Positions 6,910 to 15,671 of a DNA stretch of 32,095 bases are shown here, piece by piece. The stretch comes from Prolixibacteraceae bacterium (GTDB lineage: Bacteria > Bacteroidota > Bacteroidia > Bacteroidales > Prolixibacteraceae): assembly GCA_019459485.1 (NCBI GenBank), contig JAIBEZ010000088.1:1-32095 (forward strand), read 5' to 3'. A program made the translations under genes and the position numbers. Under the pieces are notes generated by a model, which saw nothing but the letters and a program-made list of their open reading frames with translations, had not been told where the DNA came from and did no database searches. Each line of letters opens with the position of its first letter. The first letter of the stretch is position 1.

Positions 6910-9885
6910 TTAACTGAATAAGCTCATTATTTCTTCTTCGGTAATTGCATTAATCGGATTGTTTGAACCAATGAATTTATCTGCCAGAGCCGATTTTTTC
7001 GATTTCAAAGTTTGAATTTTTTCTTCAATCGAATCTTCAGTAATAAAGCGGTAAACGAAAACTTTTTTGTCCTGACCAATACGGTGGGCGCGGTTGATGG
7101 CCTGGTTTTCAGCTGCCGGATTCCACCATGGATCGATGATAAACACATAATCGGCCGAAGTAAGGTTTAGTCCAACACCCCCGGCTTTCAGCGAAATCAG
7201 GAAAATATGATTATCGGGATCTTCCTGGAAATCACGGATGACTTCCTGCCGGTTGGTTGTTTTTCCGGTCAGCCGCGAGTATTTCCAGTTTTTCGATTCA
7301 ATTTTTGTTTGCAGTAATTCAAGGTGTTTAACGAACGATGAGAATATCAAAACCTTGTGCTTTTCGGCCAGCAGGTTTCTCAGGCACCGGTATATTTCAT
7401 CAAATTTTCCCGATTCGGCATCAATTTCTTTGGTAACCATCGACGGATGATTGGCCAGTTGCCGCAGTTTTGTAAGCCCCTGCAAAACAACCAGTGCCGA
7501 TTTTTTGATGCCGTTTGTTTCGATGTTTTTCAGGATGGTATTCCTGATGGCCGATTTTTCAGTTTCATAAATTTCACGCTGTTCGTCGGTCATTTCGCAA
7601 TACCTGATTTGCTCAGTCAGTGCCGGTAAATCGCTTGCAACTTCTTCTTTCGAACGCCTTAACATGAAAGGGCGAATCAACTTTAAAAGTTTCTTTTGCT
7701 GGTCCTCATCATTCTTTTTTTCAATTGGGGTAATAAACTCGCGCTTGAAATAAGGCAAACTACCAAGCAATCCCTTGTTCAGGAAGTTAAATTGAGACCA
7801 TAGATCTGACAATGAATTTTCAATGGGCGTTCCGGTAATCACCAGTTTGTATTTCGACCTGATTTCAAGAATACTTTTATAGGTTTTCGACGAAGCATTT
7901 TTGATGTTTTGACTTTCGTCGAGAATCAGGTAAAAGAAATTGAAAGAACTTAGCATATTGCTGTCGTTCCTCAAGGTTCCGTATGTGGTCAGTATCACAT
8001 CGTAATAAGCAAGCGCCTGATCCATTTTGTCTGATTTGTTCCGGAGCGGGCCAACATGTTTGTAAACTTTTAGCGATGGAGCGAACTTCTGAATTTCATT
8101 TTCCCAGTTGTGAATCAACGAAGTGGGCATAACGATCAGCGAAGCCGATTGTATTGCAACTGTTGGTACTGAAGGATCAGTTAACGCAATATTTACCTGG
8201 TTGTCTGATTCAATTGCGGAAAGCATTGTGAAGGTCTGCTGCTTTTTCAGTTTCAGTAAAAGTGCCAGTGCCTGAATTGTTTTTCCCAATCCCATGTCGT
8301 CGGCCAAGCAGCCGCCAAGCTGGTTTTCGTATAGCCGGTACATCCAAGAATAGCCGTCGGTCTGGTAGTTTCTCAATTTGGCATTCAGCTTTTCCGGAAT
8401 TTCAACTTTTTGACCAGAGTCTGATTTGATCTGTTCCAGCTTTTTGAAATAATTCTGGTCAATTCCATTTGCATTTTCCTGAAGAAGCTGAAAATGGTGT
8501 TTCCTTATTTTTATGGTATCTCCTTCAAGTTTGGCGAAAGGGAAAATTTCGCGGTAGGAAGTGAACCATTCGAGCGGTAAAATGGCAATTTCTCCTGAAG
8601 GAAGCTCAAATTCACGGATGTCATTCAATATTAGCTTTCGAAGCCTGATAAAAGGAATGTGGTAATCGCCAAATTTAACGATCGCCAGAATGTCAAACCA
8701 GTCCTCATTATTTTTAATCTGAACGTCTAATTTTTGTGTTCCGGTAAAGTATTTTTTCTTCAGTTTGTTTTGCTGAATCAGGAAACCCTGCGACTCCAGT
8801 TCTTCATTGTTTTCGGTCAACCATTGAATGCTGCGGTAATAATTTTCAGTTTCGGGTTTCTGTTTGTCTTCTTCAGGGTTCCAGAAGCCGTTTTTATATT
8901 TCAAACCAAGTTTTTTGAGTGAGCTTAATTGGTCTTCTTCCCATTTTCGGTCGCGGACGAATTTTTTGAAGGTGTAATTTCCATCTTTATTTTCAAGGCT
9001 GACAAAAACATTTGAAACCGAATCGGCTAAGTATTGACTGTTTTCGTACCTGAATTTCACGATCAAAACCGGTTGGAGCACCAGATCCTGTTCGAGCGAA
9101 AGAATGGTTTTGCGTGGAGGTTTACTTTCAATTATTTCAAAACCAGTTGCTTTTACTTCAAATTCTTTAATGGTGTTCAAAATAAACGACTGGTAATATT
9201 TCTCTTCAGCCTGAACCGGAATTGCGAGCGATTCTTTGGTCAGGAATGGAATTACTTTTTTTCCTGAAAGGTGACTGAAAACAAACATTTGGTTGAGATA
9301 TACAAAACCGCAGGGTTGCGTACAAACCAGCTTAATATTTTTATTCAGTAACCCAATATCATTTCCTTCATGGCTGATCTTCAGGTGATACTGTGTTCCG
9401 GTTTCTGTGCGATTGAAATAAAAGGTGCAATCAGAAAATACAGGATTAACCTTGATTTCATCCTCATCATAAAGATTCGCATATTTTGCCTGTTTGAAAT
9501 ACAGTCGTGTTTTTCCTTTCATCAGTATCAGCAAGCATCTGTACATGTATTTGTCGATGTACGGGCTGATGTGGTTCTGAAAAAGGTCTTTGTCCATGTT
9601 CTGAAAGAAGACCGATTGGTCCGTCTTTTTTGTGAACTTCTTCATTAACATTTCATCGCTGTAATTCTCGATGAGTTTGAGCAATTCAAGTTCCGATTCG
9701 TTCAGAATCAATCCGCCATTTTTCAGATCGTGTGGTTTTACCACTTTTTTTATGGTGTAGTACGACTTTTCTTTTTCAATTAAAAGCGGCACAAAAATGT
9801 GTCCCACCGAGCGGTGTTCTGTGAATCCGATTACAAACTCCTGTTCCAATTTTTCGATTTTTATTTGAATGTTATCTTCCTGCAT
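6910..9885 (-). CDS. SNF2-family DEAD/DEAH-type helicase
   Basis: The 991-residue protein is a bacterial Swi2/Snf2 ATPase. The N-terminal half (about 1-490) is of the bacterial SNF2-associated type without motifs I can name. The ATPase core begins near residue 510: motif I DDMGLGKT (Lys535), motif II LDESQ (Asp656-Gln659, the DExQ form), motif III VITGTPIENS, and the C-terminal RecA lobe with KVLIFSSF, LISLKAGGVGLNL and NQAINRAHRIGQ (motifs IV-VI). Such proteins translocate on duplex DNA and remodel DNA-protein complexes such as stalled polymerases. ATG at 9885 is chosen as start; an in-frame TTG three codons earlier (9894) is possible. There is no nuclease or methylase neighbour that would mark a defence system, so a housekeeping role is more likely. 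Convergent with the barrel gene, seven bases apart. Confidence 0.92.
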   Translation of the reverse strand: MQEDNIQIKIEKLEQEFVIGFTEHRSVGHIFVPLLIEKEKSYYTIKKVVKPHDLKNGGLILNESELELLKLIENYSDEMLMKKFTKKTDQSVFFQNMDKDLFQNHISPYIDKYMYRCLLILMKGKTRLYFKQAKYANLYDEDEIKVNPVFSDCTFYFNRTETGTQYHLKISHEGNDIGLLNKNIKLVCTQPCGFVYLNQMFVFSHLSGKKVIPFLTKESLAIPVQAEEKYYQSFILNTIKEFEVKATGFEIIESKPPRKTILSLEQDLVLQPVLIVKFRYENSQYLADSVSNVFVSLENKDGNYTFKKFVRDRKWEEDQLSSLKKLGLKYKNGFWNPEEDKQKPETENYYRSIQWLTENNEELESQGFLIQQNKLKKKYFTGTQKLDVQIKNNEDWFDILAIVKFGDYHIPFIRLRKLILNDIREFELPSGEIAILPLEWFTSYREIFPFAKLEGDTIKIRKHHFQLLQENANGIDQNYFKKLEQIKSDSGQKVEIPEKLNAKLRNYQTDGYSWMYRLYENQLGGCLADDMGLGKTIQALALLLKLKKQQTFTMLSAIESDNQVNIALTDPSVPTVAIQSASLIVMPTSLIHNWENEIQKFAPSLKVYKHVGPLRNKSDKMDQALAYYDVILTTYGTLRNDSNMLSSFNFFYLILDESQNIKNASSKTYKSILEIRSKYKLVITGTPIENSLSDLWSQFNFLNKGLLGSLPYFKREFITPIEKKNDEDQQKKLLKLIRPFMLRRSKEEVASDLPALTEQIRYCEMTDEQREIYETEKSAIRNTILKNIETNGIKKSALVVLQGLTKLRQLANHPSMVTKEIDAESGKFDEIYRCLRNLLAEKHKVLIFSSFVKHLELLQTKIESKNWKYSRLTGKTTNRQEVIRDFQEDPDNHIFLISLKAGGVGLNLTSADYVFIIDPWWNPAAENQAINRAHRIGQDKKVFVYRFITEDSIEEKIQTLKSKKSALADKFIGSNNPINAITEEEIMSLFS

Positions 9886-10083
9886 TGATTTCAATCTGTA
9901 CCCTGGCGCACAAACAAAACTTTAAAGATAAGACATTCCTGTTTGTGGAGGCTGATTTTTTAACTGAACGGGCGATTTAGAACCAACATTTAACTTGCGG
10001 CATCATTCTTACGTGTATTTCTGAAAAATACCCTCACTGGCAAAAAAGACAAATTTTATAGACGTATATTCTTTGTTCATTGC

Positions 10084-10091
10084 TATTTTTG
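10084..10091 (+). promoter_or_regulatory. Candidate -7 promoter box for nfnA
   Basis: TATTTTTG matches TAnnTTTG exactly and lies about 38 bases before the ATG, leaving a leader of roughly 30 nt. The nearest TTTG (10072-10075) is too close to be its -33 partner, so the call is tentative. Confidence 0.3.
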
Positions 10092-10129
10092 GCGGACGTT
10101 TAAAAAACCGCTAATTAAAAACCAATATA

Positions 10130-10945
10130 ATGACCCAAATTGTTGAAAAGGTTCTTTTTTCTGAAAAAGTAGCCAAGTTTATTGTCAATGCACCGCGAAT
10201 TGCCCGTTCGCGTAAGCCCGGACATTTTGTGATTTTGCGTGTTGATGAAAAAGGTGAGCGTATTCCGCTGACCATTGCCGATGCCGATCGTGAAAAAGGA
10301 ACCATTACATTGGTGGTTCAGAAAATGGGTGTCAGTTCAGCTAAACTTTTTGAACTGAATGTGGGCGATAAAATTCTCGATTTGGTTGGTCCGCTCGGGA
10401 AAGCCACGCACATTCACAATGTCGGAACTGTTTTAGCTTGTGGCGGCGGGGTAGGAGTGGCTCCAATGTTGCCAATTGTTCAGGCTTTTAAACAGGCTGG
10501 TAACCGCGTTATTTCCATTCTGGCGGCTAGAAATAAAGACCTCATTATTCTTGAAGATGAAATCCGCAAATGGTCGGACGAAGTGATTGTGATGACCGAC
10601 GACGGATCTTATGGAACCAAAGGACTCGTAACTGCCGGAGCCGAAATGGTTATTCAGCGCGAAACGGTGAACGAATGCATCGCAATCGGGCCGGCCGTTA
10701 TGATGAAATTTACCTCTATGCTCACAAAAAAATACCAGATACCGACACAATCCAGTCTGAATGCTATCATGGTTGACGGAACCGGAATGTGTGGCGCTTG
10801 CCGCGTTACAGTGGGTGGACAAACCATGTTTACCTGCATCGACGGACCTGAATTTGACGCTCACCAAATTGATTTTGATGAATTGATCATGCGTTTGGGA
10901 GGATATTCCGACGAAGAAAAATTAGCAAGCGAACGGTATTTCTAA
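10130..10945 (+). CDS. nfnA: NfnA-like ferredoxin-NADP reductase subunit (FAD, NAD, 2Fe-2S)
   Basis: The 271-residue protein belongs to the family of PyrK/SudB/NfnA electron-transfer subunits. An FAD-binding barrel (about 1-100; GHFVILRVDEKGERIPLT is the flavin segment) is followed by a nucleotide-binding domain with ACGGGVGVAPMLPI (about 103-116). The C-terminus has a [2Fe-2S] motif D216-x4-C221-x2-C224-x11-C236, the Asp/Cys ligand set described for NfnA. With the next gene it would form the bifurcating complex that couples NADH and reduced ferredoxin to NADP reduction, typical of anaerobes. The partner begins 19 bases downstream, so they are probably co-transcribed. Because PyrK and sulfide dehydrogenase SudB share this fold, the exact reaction depends on the partner; the NfnB-like neighbour favours Nfn or Sud. 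Confidence 0.8.
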   Translation: MTQIVEKVLFSEKVAKFIVNAPRIARSRKPGHFVILRVDEKGERIPLTIADADREKGTITLVVQKMGVSSAKLFELNVGDKILDLVGPLGKATHIHNVGTVLACGGGVGVAPMLPIVQAFKQAGNRVISILAARNKDLIILEDEIRKWSDEVIVMTDDGSYGTKGLVTAGAEMVIQRETVNECIAIGPAVMMKFTSMLTKKYQIPTQSSLNAIMVDGTGMCGACRVTVGGQTMFTCIDGPEFDAHQIDFDELIMRLGGYSDEEKLASERYF

Positions 10946-10964
10946 TTCAATTAAACACAAAAAA

Positions 10965-12449
10965 ATGACCACAAACAAAGAATATCTTCTGATTGAACGC
11001 GAAAAAGAATGGCGGGTCGAGCTAAGAAAAAAGATAGCCAACAAGGAGCGCACTACCAAAACACGCACCCAAATGCCGGAGTTGGACCCTTTTGTACGAA
11101 TCCGATATCAGGACAGGGAAGTAAATACAGGATTAACAGAAAAACAAGCTGTTGCAGAAGCTTCCAGATGTCTGGATTGCCCGAACCCAACCTGTATCGA
11201 TGGTTGTCCGGTGAGTATCAATATCCCGAAATTTATCAAATACATTGAGCAGGGCAGTTTTCTGGAAGCGGCAAAAACACTGAAAGAAACTTCGGCGCTT
11301 CCGGCAGTTTGCGGTCGTGTTTGTCCCCAGGAAAAACAGTGCGAAGCAACTTGTTTTTATACAATGAAGTTAAAGAAGGATCCTGTGGCAATTGGCCATC
11401 TCGAACGTTTTGCAGCCGACTACGAGCGCGAAAGTGGCTCAATGTCTGTTCCTGAAGTTGCCGCTCCAAACGGAATTAAGGTAGCTGCCGTTGGCTCCGG
11501 TCCTGCGTCTCTTTCGTTTGCAGGCGACATGATTAAATTGGGTTATGACGTCACTGTTTTTGAGGCTTTGCACGAAATCGGCGGTGTATTAAAATATGGT
11601 ATTCCTGAATTCAGGCTTCCAAACAAAATCGTTGATGTTGAACTTGCCAACCTTGAGCAGATGGGAGTGAAGTTTGTCAGGAATTTTATTGTCGGCAAAA
11701 CCGCCAGCTTTGACGATCTGAAAGAAGAAGGAATTGAAGCCTTTTTTGTAGCCTCGGGTGCCGGACTTCCCCGATTTATGAACATTCCCGGCGAAAATTA
11801 CAATGGTATTATGTCGTCGAACGAATACCTTACAAGGGTAAACCTGATGAATGCTGCCAGCGACGATTTTGACACACCCATTATTAAAGGAAAAAATGTG
11901 GCTGTTATCGGTGGCGGAAATACTGCAATGGATTCGGTTCGTACAGCCAAACGTTTGGGCGCCGAACGTGCGATGATCATTTATCGCCGCTCGCGTGACG
12001 AAATGCCTGCCCGTGTGGAAGAGGTTCATCATGCTGAAGAAGAAGGCATCGAATTTCTCAACCTGGCCAATCCTGTGGAATATTTCGCTGACCCAAAAGG
12101 TAAAGTGAACCGGGTTCGCGTTCAGCGGATGGAACTTGGCGAACCTGATGCTTCAGGCCGCCGTCGTCCGGTTGTGATTGAAGGTTCTGAATATGATATT
12201 CCGGTTGATCTGGTGGTCGTGGCTGTTGGTGTTTCGCCAAACCCGCTCATTCCTTCCGAAGTAAAAGACCTGAAAGTTACCAAATGGGGAACCATTGTTG
12301 TGAACGAGGAAACCATGCAGAGTTCAATTCCGGAGTTATTTGCCGGCGGAGATATTGTGAGGGGCGGGGCAACCGTTATTCTTGCAATGGGCGACGGCCG
12401 GAAGGCTGCGGCTTCGATGCATGAATACCTTCAGGAAAAAAGAAAATGA
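10965..12449 (+). CDS. nfnB: NfnB/GltD-like NADPH-dependent oxidoreductase, large subunit
   Basis: The 494-residue protein has the glutamate-synthase small-subunit architecture. The N-terminal iron-sulfur domain carries C69-x2-C72-x4-C77-x3-C81 and a second Cys group (CGRVCPQEKQCEATC, about 114-128). The FAD domain follows with VAAVGSGPASLSFAGDM and a Glu-ending Rossmann strand (VTVFEALHEIGGVL), then the NADPH domain GKNVAVIGGGNTAMDSVR and the closing FAD motif ELFAGGDIVRGGATVILAMGDGRKAA. Annotation pipelines often call it glutamate synthase beta chain. No large glutamate-synthase subunit is nearby, while an NfnA-like subunit directly precedes it, so NfnB (or sulfide dehydrogenase subunit A) is the better reading. 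It has about 50 extra N-terminal residues before the cluster domain. Cytoplasmic, probably supplying NADPH. Confidence 0.8.
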   Translation: MTTNKEYLLIEREKEWRVELRKKIANKERTTKTRTQMPELDPFVRIRYQDREVNTGLTEKQAVAEASRCLDCPNPTCIDGCPVSINIPKFIKYIEQGSFLEAAKTLKETSALPAVCGRVCPQEKQCEATCFYTMKLKKDPVAIGHLERFAADYERESGSMSVPEVAAPNGIKVAAVGSGPASLSFAGDMIKLGYDVTVFEALHEIGGVLKYGIPEFRLPNKIVDVELANLEQMGVKFVRNFIVGKTASFDDLKEEGIEAFFVASGAGLPRFMNIPGENYNGIMSSNEYLTRVNLMNAASDDFDTPIIKGKNVAVIGGGNTAMDSVRTAKRLGAERAMIIYRRSRDEMPARVEEVHHAEEEGIEFLNLANPVEYFADPKGKVNRVRVQRMELGEPDASGRRRPVVIEGSEYDIPVDLVVVAVGVSPNPLIPSEVKDLKVTKWGTIVVNEETMQSSIPELFAGGDIVRGGATVILAMGDGRKAAASMHEYLQEKRK

Positions 12450-12463
12450 TTAAAGATTTTTGA

Positions 12464-12534
12464 ATTAACGATTAACGATCAACGAAGTATGTCAGATCCC
12501 AAAATCGTTAATCGTTAATCGTCAATCGTTAATC
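12464..12534. repeat. 16-bp inverted repeat with 7-bp tandem repeats
   Basis: ATTAACGATTAACGAT (12464-12479) is the exact reverse complement of 12504-12519. The right side continues as four copies of ATCGTTA (third copy ATCGTCA) plus ATC, spanning 12504-12534. The left arm is two copies of the same unit on the other strand. A 24-base loop separates the arms. It lies between nfnB and the DHOD-like gene and could fold in RNA, but the stem is AT-rich and lacks a terminator tail immediately after it. Confidence 0.85.
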
Positions 12535-12566
12535 TTTTGTATTTTTAAATTTTAAATCATTTCGTT

Positions 12567-13553
12567 ATGGCAAATATATCAACCCGATTTTTTGGACTCA
12601 ATTTAAAGAGCCCGGTAATTGCAGCAAGCAGCAGCATGACCGGTAATGCCGAACAAGTTATAAAACTGGCCGAAGCTGGTGCCGGAGCCGTTGTATTGAA
12701 ATCAATTTTCGAAGAAGAAATATATCACGAATTGCAGGAAGAACTGAGTTTAAGAGACGACTTGCATTCGGATCCGGAATATCTTGATTATTTCGACTAT
12801 GTAATTAAGCAGGAGAAAATCAGTAAATATCTTAAACTGATTGCTGAAGTTAAGGCCAAAACAACTGTGCCGATCGTTGCCAGCATCAACTGCACCAGTT
12901 CGGGCGAATGGACACTTTTTGCCCGAAAACTGGAAGAAGCCGGAGCCGATGCTCTAGAACTCAACATGTTTGTAAATCCGGCTGATTTTAATAAATCGGC
13001 ATCGGCCAACGAACAGTTTTATATTGAAACCGTGAGCAAGGTTTTACAGGTGGTTAGCATTCCGGTAAGCATAAAAATAAGCCACTATTTTTCCAATCTG
13101 GCCTTGATGGTGAAAAAATTATCAAATTCAGGAATTGCGGGGATAACAGTTTTTAATCGTTTCTATATGCCTGATATTGATGTGAATAATCAGAAGATTG
13201 TTACCGCAGATGTTTTGAGTTCGCCGGGTGATTATTATTTGCCATTGAGATGGATTGGTATTCTGTCGGGTAACGTGGCTTGTGAAATGGCTGCAACTAC
13301 CGGAATACATACTACCGAGACAGCTTTGAAATTTATACTTGCAGGAGCTTCGGCTGTTCAGATTGCGTCTGTTTTATACAAGGAAGGCCCTGAAGCCATC
13401 ACCCGGATGAACAATGGAATCTCGAACTGGATGGATCAGAAAGGATATACTTCATTAACAGATTTCAAGGGAACATTGAGCCAATCCGGTTCTTCGTCTG
13501 AGGCATGGCAGAGGGTTCAGTTTATGAAATATTTTGGAGAGAAAGCATATTAG
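12567..13553 (+). CDS. Dihydroorotate dehydrogenase-like flavoprotein
   Basis: The 328-residue protein is a TIM barrel of the PyrD family. It starts with STRFFGLNLKSPVIAAS, the family's opening strand, and ends with the FMN-phosphate loop region (TGIHTTETALKFILAGASAVQIASVLYKEG, split between about 245 and 275). The defining substrate signature of true dihydroorotate dehydrogenases (NxSCPN) is replaced by NMFVNPAD near residues 132-139, and the catalytic Cys of class 1 enzymes at that place is absent. It therefore probably does not oxidise dihydroorotate. It sits 117 bases after an NfnB-like gene and two genes after a PyrK-like NfnA, which raises the possibility that it takes electrons from that subunit. 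Substrate unknown; FMN binding is expected from the fold. Confidence 0.8.
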   Translation: MANISTRFFGLNLKSPVIAASSSMTGNAEQVIKLAEAGAGAVVLKSIFEEEIYHELQEELSLRDDLHSDPEYLDYFDYVIKQEKISKYLKLIAEVKAKTTVPIVASINCTSSGEWTLFARKLEEAGADALELNMFVNPADFNKSASANEQFYIETVSKVLQVVSIPVSIKISHYFSNLALMVKKLSNSGIAGITVFNRFYMPDIDVNNQKIVTADVLSSPGDYYLPLRWIGILSGNVACEMAATTGIHTTETALKFILAGASAVQIASVLYKEGPEAITRMNNGISNWMDQKGYTSLTDFKGTLSQSGSSSEAWQRVQFMKYFGEKAY

Positions 13554-13562
13554 AAATTGTTT

Positions 13563-13570
13563 TACTTTTG
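13563..13570 (+). promoter_or_regulatory. Candidate -7 promoter box for the LysM protein gene
   Basis: TACTTTTG matches TAnnTTTG exactly, 28 bases before the ATG at 13598. A TTTG lies upstream at 13533-13536, but the 26-base spacing is longer than the usual 19-21, so the call is weak. Confidence 0.28.
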
Positions 13571-13597
13571 ATCCGAATTAAATTTTAAGTCAGAACC

Positions 13598-15616
13598 ATG
13601 AAGTTTTTTATCTCAATATGTTTGTTCATTTTACTTTTTCTGAATGTTCAACCGGGATATTCTCAGAAAGAGGTTGAATTTTCGGGGAATACTTACCTGT
13701 TGCATAAGGTAAAAAAAAGTGAAACTATTTATGGTTTGTGCCAAAAATACAAAGTTACTCAGGAGGAACTAAAAGCAGCAAATTTTGGTTTGACATCAGT
13801 TTTGAATACTGGCGATATCCTGAAGATTCCGGTCAAAAAAGAAATCGCGACACAGAAACAGAAACCGGAAACGCAACCGGTAAATGCTGTTGCCACCGAA
13901 CCTGAATATTATTATCACAAGGTAACCAAAAGGCAAACAATTTTTTCGATTTCGAGACAATATGGCATCACAGCAAACGAACTGATCAGGTTTAATCCCG
14001 AAATCAGCAAAGGATTGAATGAAGGGCATGTTTTAAAAATTCCTGTTCTGAAAGGTTCTGCGACCGATTCTTCAGGTCAGCCGGCTACCGGAACCGAAAA
14101 GGTAAATATTTCGCAGGATACTCCATCCTTGGCCGAGTTCCGGTTTCACACGGTGGTTGCCGGTGAAACATTGTATTCGCTCGAACAGAAATATGCAATT
14201 TCACGGGAAGAATTGATACGACTGAATCCTGCACTTCAGAATGGTTTGCAGACAGGAACAAGATTAAGAATCCCGGAAAGAAAAAAAGAAATATTTAGTG
14301 TTGCTGTGGTTCCAAAGCCTGACTCAGTGATAGTTGCTGAAGCCGAACCCGAATTTTTAAATTGTAATCCGATTACTGGCAGAAATATCCAAAAATACAA
14401 AGCCGCACTTTTATTGCCATTTTATCTTCAGGGAAACGAACATTATTACCCATCTGACCGCAATAACAGGATGCTCCTCAGCGAAATAGAAATAGGTAAA
14501 CTCAGGCAGCAGTTTGACACTGGAATTGCTGATTCCATGGCATCAGCATCAATTACCAAAATTGATCCGCGTGCCGAAAGTTTTGTCGAATTTTATGAAG
14601 GCGTGCTTTTAGCAATCGATAGCCTTCAGCAAAAGGGTATGAACATTGAATTGTTTGTTTTTGACGCTACCAACCAGAAGATGATCAATGCTTTGCTGCA
14701 ATTGGACGAGTTTCGTGATCTGGATCTGATTATCGGACCTGTACATCCCGAGATTCAGGAGTCAGTGGCCGCATTTGCAGCCAAAAACCGGATTCCTATG
14801 ATTTCTCCGCTGGCATCAACCGGGGACTTTGAGAATAACAATTCATGGTATTTCAAGGTTAATCCAACGCGCGAATACCAGATTGAACAAACCGCACAAT
14901 ATATTGCAGACGAGTTCAGGAATAAAAATTTTGTGCTGCTGCCAATGAGCGGAGGTTCAAATTCTACTGAAGCAAAACTTGCTGAATTGGGCAAAACAAA
15001 ACTTTTAGCAGCACGTCAATCGTCGAATAACCGGGGGAATTTATTTCACGAATACAGTTTTCAAAAAAATGGACTGAACGGTGTAAAACCACTTTTGGAT
15101 GAAAACGACGAAAATATTTTTATTATTCCGACCGACAATGAAGCGCAGGTGAGTGTTGCGGTAACCAATCTGAATGCAATTGCTGAAAAATTCAATGTGG
15201 TTTTGATAGGGACTTCCAATCTGACCAAGTTGAAAAGTATTCAGACAGAAAATTATCACCATATCCGGTTACGCTATTTGTCTCCAACTTTTATCGATTA
15301 CACCAAACCGCTGGTTCGCCGGTTCGTCAGTCAGTACCGGTCAACTTTTTCAGCCGATCCAAGTCAGTTTAGCCATCAGGGTTTCGATGTTTCCTACTAT
15401 TTTCTGAGTGCACTATTTCAATACGGAAAAGATTTCAGAGGCTGTTTGCCCGATTATCCGATGGAATTGACACAAACGGTTTTTAACTTCCGGAAGGTTG
15501 CTCCTGTGGGCGGTTTTATGAATTACGGGATGTTTGTAACAGCTTTCGAGCGCAATTATGATGTTCTGAATTACGGCACCGTCGGAACAAGTAAAAAAGT
15601 AAATTCATATCAGTAA
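13598..15616 (+). CDS. Three LysM domains fused to a periplasmic-binding-protein-like domain
   Basis: The 672-residue secreted protein has a signal peptide ending near Ser22-Gln23 (GYSQ). Three LysM repeats follow at about residues 33-76, 105-150 and 182-226; each begins with an H-x-V segment (HKVKKSETIYGLCQKY, HKVTKRQTIFSISRQY, HTVVAGETLYSLEQKY) and ends with a K/R-IP motif. LysM binds peptidoglycan N-acetylglucosamine chains. The C-terminal part (about 265-660) resembles the type I periplasmic binding fold of branched-chain amino-acid receptors: YKAALLLPFYLQG, a FYEGVLLAIDSLQ helix, LIIGPVHPEIQESVAAFAA and a PMISPLAS strand. No permease or ATPase is adjacent, so this is more likely a wall-associated sensor, scaffold or LpoA-like activator of cell-wall enzymes than a transporter component. 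It starts 44 bases after the flavoprotein gene. Confidence 0.8.
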   Translation: MKFFISICLFILLFLNVQPGYSQKEVEFSGNTYLLHKVKKSETIYGLCQKYKVTQEELKAANFGLTSVLNTGDILKIPVKKEIATQKQKPETQPVNAVATEPEYYYHKVTKRQTIFSISRQYGITANELIRFNPEISKGLNEGHVLKIPVLKGSATDSSGQPATGTEKVNISQDTPSLAEFRFHTVVAGETLYSLEQKYAISREELIRLNPALQNGLQTGTRLRIPERKKEIFSVAVVPKPDSVIVAEAEPEFLNCNPITGRNIQKYKAALLLPFYLQGNEHYYPSDRNNRMLLSEIEIGKLRQQFDTGIADSMASASITKIDPRAESFVEFYEGVLLAIDSLQQKGMNIELFVFDATNQKMINALLQLDEFRDLDLIIGPVHPEIQESVAAFAAKNRIPMISPLASTGDFENNNSWYFKVNPTREYQIEQTAQYIADEFRNKNFVLLPMSGGSNSTEAKLAELGKTKLLAARQSSNNRGNLFHEYSFQKNGLNGVKPLLDENDENIFIIPTDNEAQVSVAVTNLNAIAEKFNVVLIGTSNLTKLKSIQTENYHHIRLRYLSPTFIDYTKPLVRRFVSQYRSTFSADPSQFSHQGFDVSYYFLSALFQYGKDFRGCLPDYPMELTQTVFNFRKVAPVGGFMNYGMFVTAFERNYDVLNYGTVGTSKKVNSYQ

Positions 15617-15671
15617 ATTCAAATCAAACAAAAGATTGTAATTTAACCGACTGCTGAAAGCTTGTAAAATT

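Noticed and set aside
6910-9885. Phage-defence helicase
   Set aside because: SNF2 proteins occur in defence loci, but no nuclease, methylase or phospholipase gene is adjacent here.
9886-9894. TTG start for the SNF2 helicase
   Set aside because: An ATG three codons downstream is the simpler start; the TTG adds only three residues with no supporting motif.
10072-10091. Complete promoter TTTG plus TATTTTTG before nfnA
   Set aside because: Only eight bases separate the two boxes, far below the usual 19-21; only the -7 box is kept, as tentative.
10433-10867. 144-residue minus-strand frame inside nfnA
   Set aside because: It lies wholly opposite a strongly conserved gene and shows no protein-like motifs.
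10965-12449. Glutamate synthase small subunit (GltD)
   Set aside because: No large subunit is nearby and an NfnA-like gene directly precedes it; the fold alone does not distinguish them.
12567-13553. True dihydroorotate dehydrogenase (pyrD)
   Set aside because: The NxSCPN signature and the class 1 catalytic Cys are missing at the expected place.
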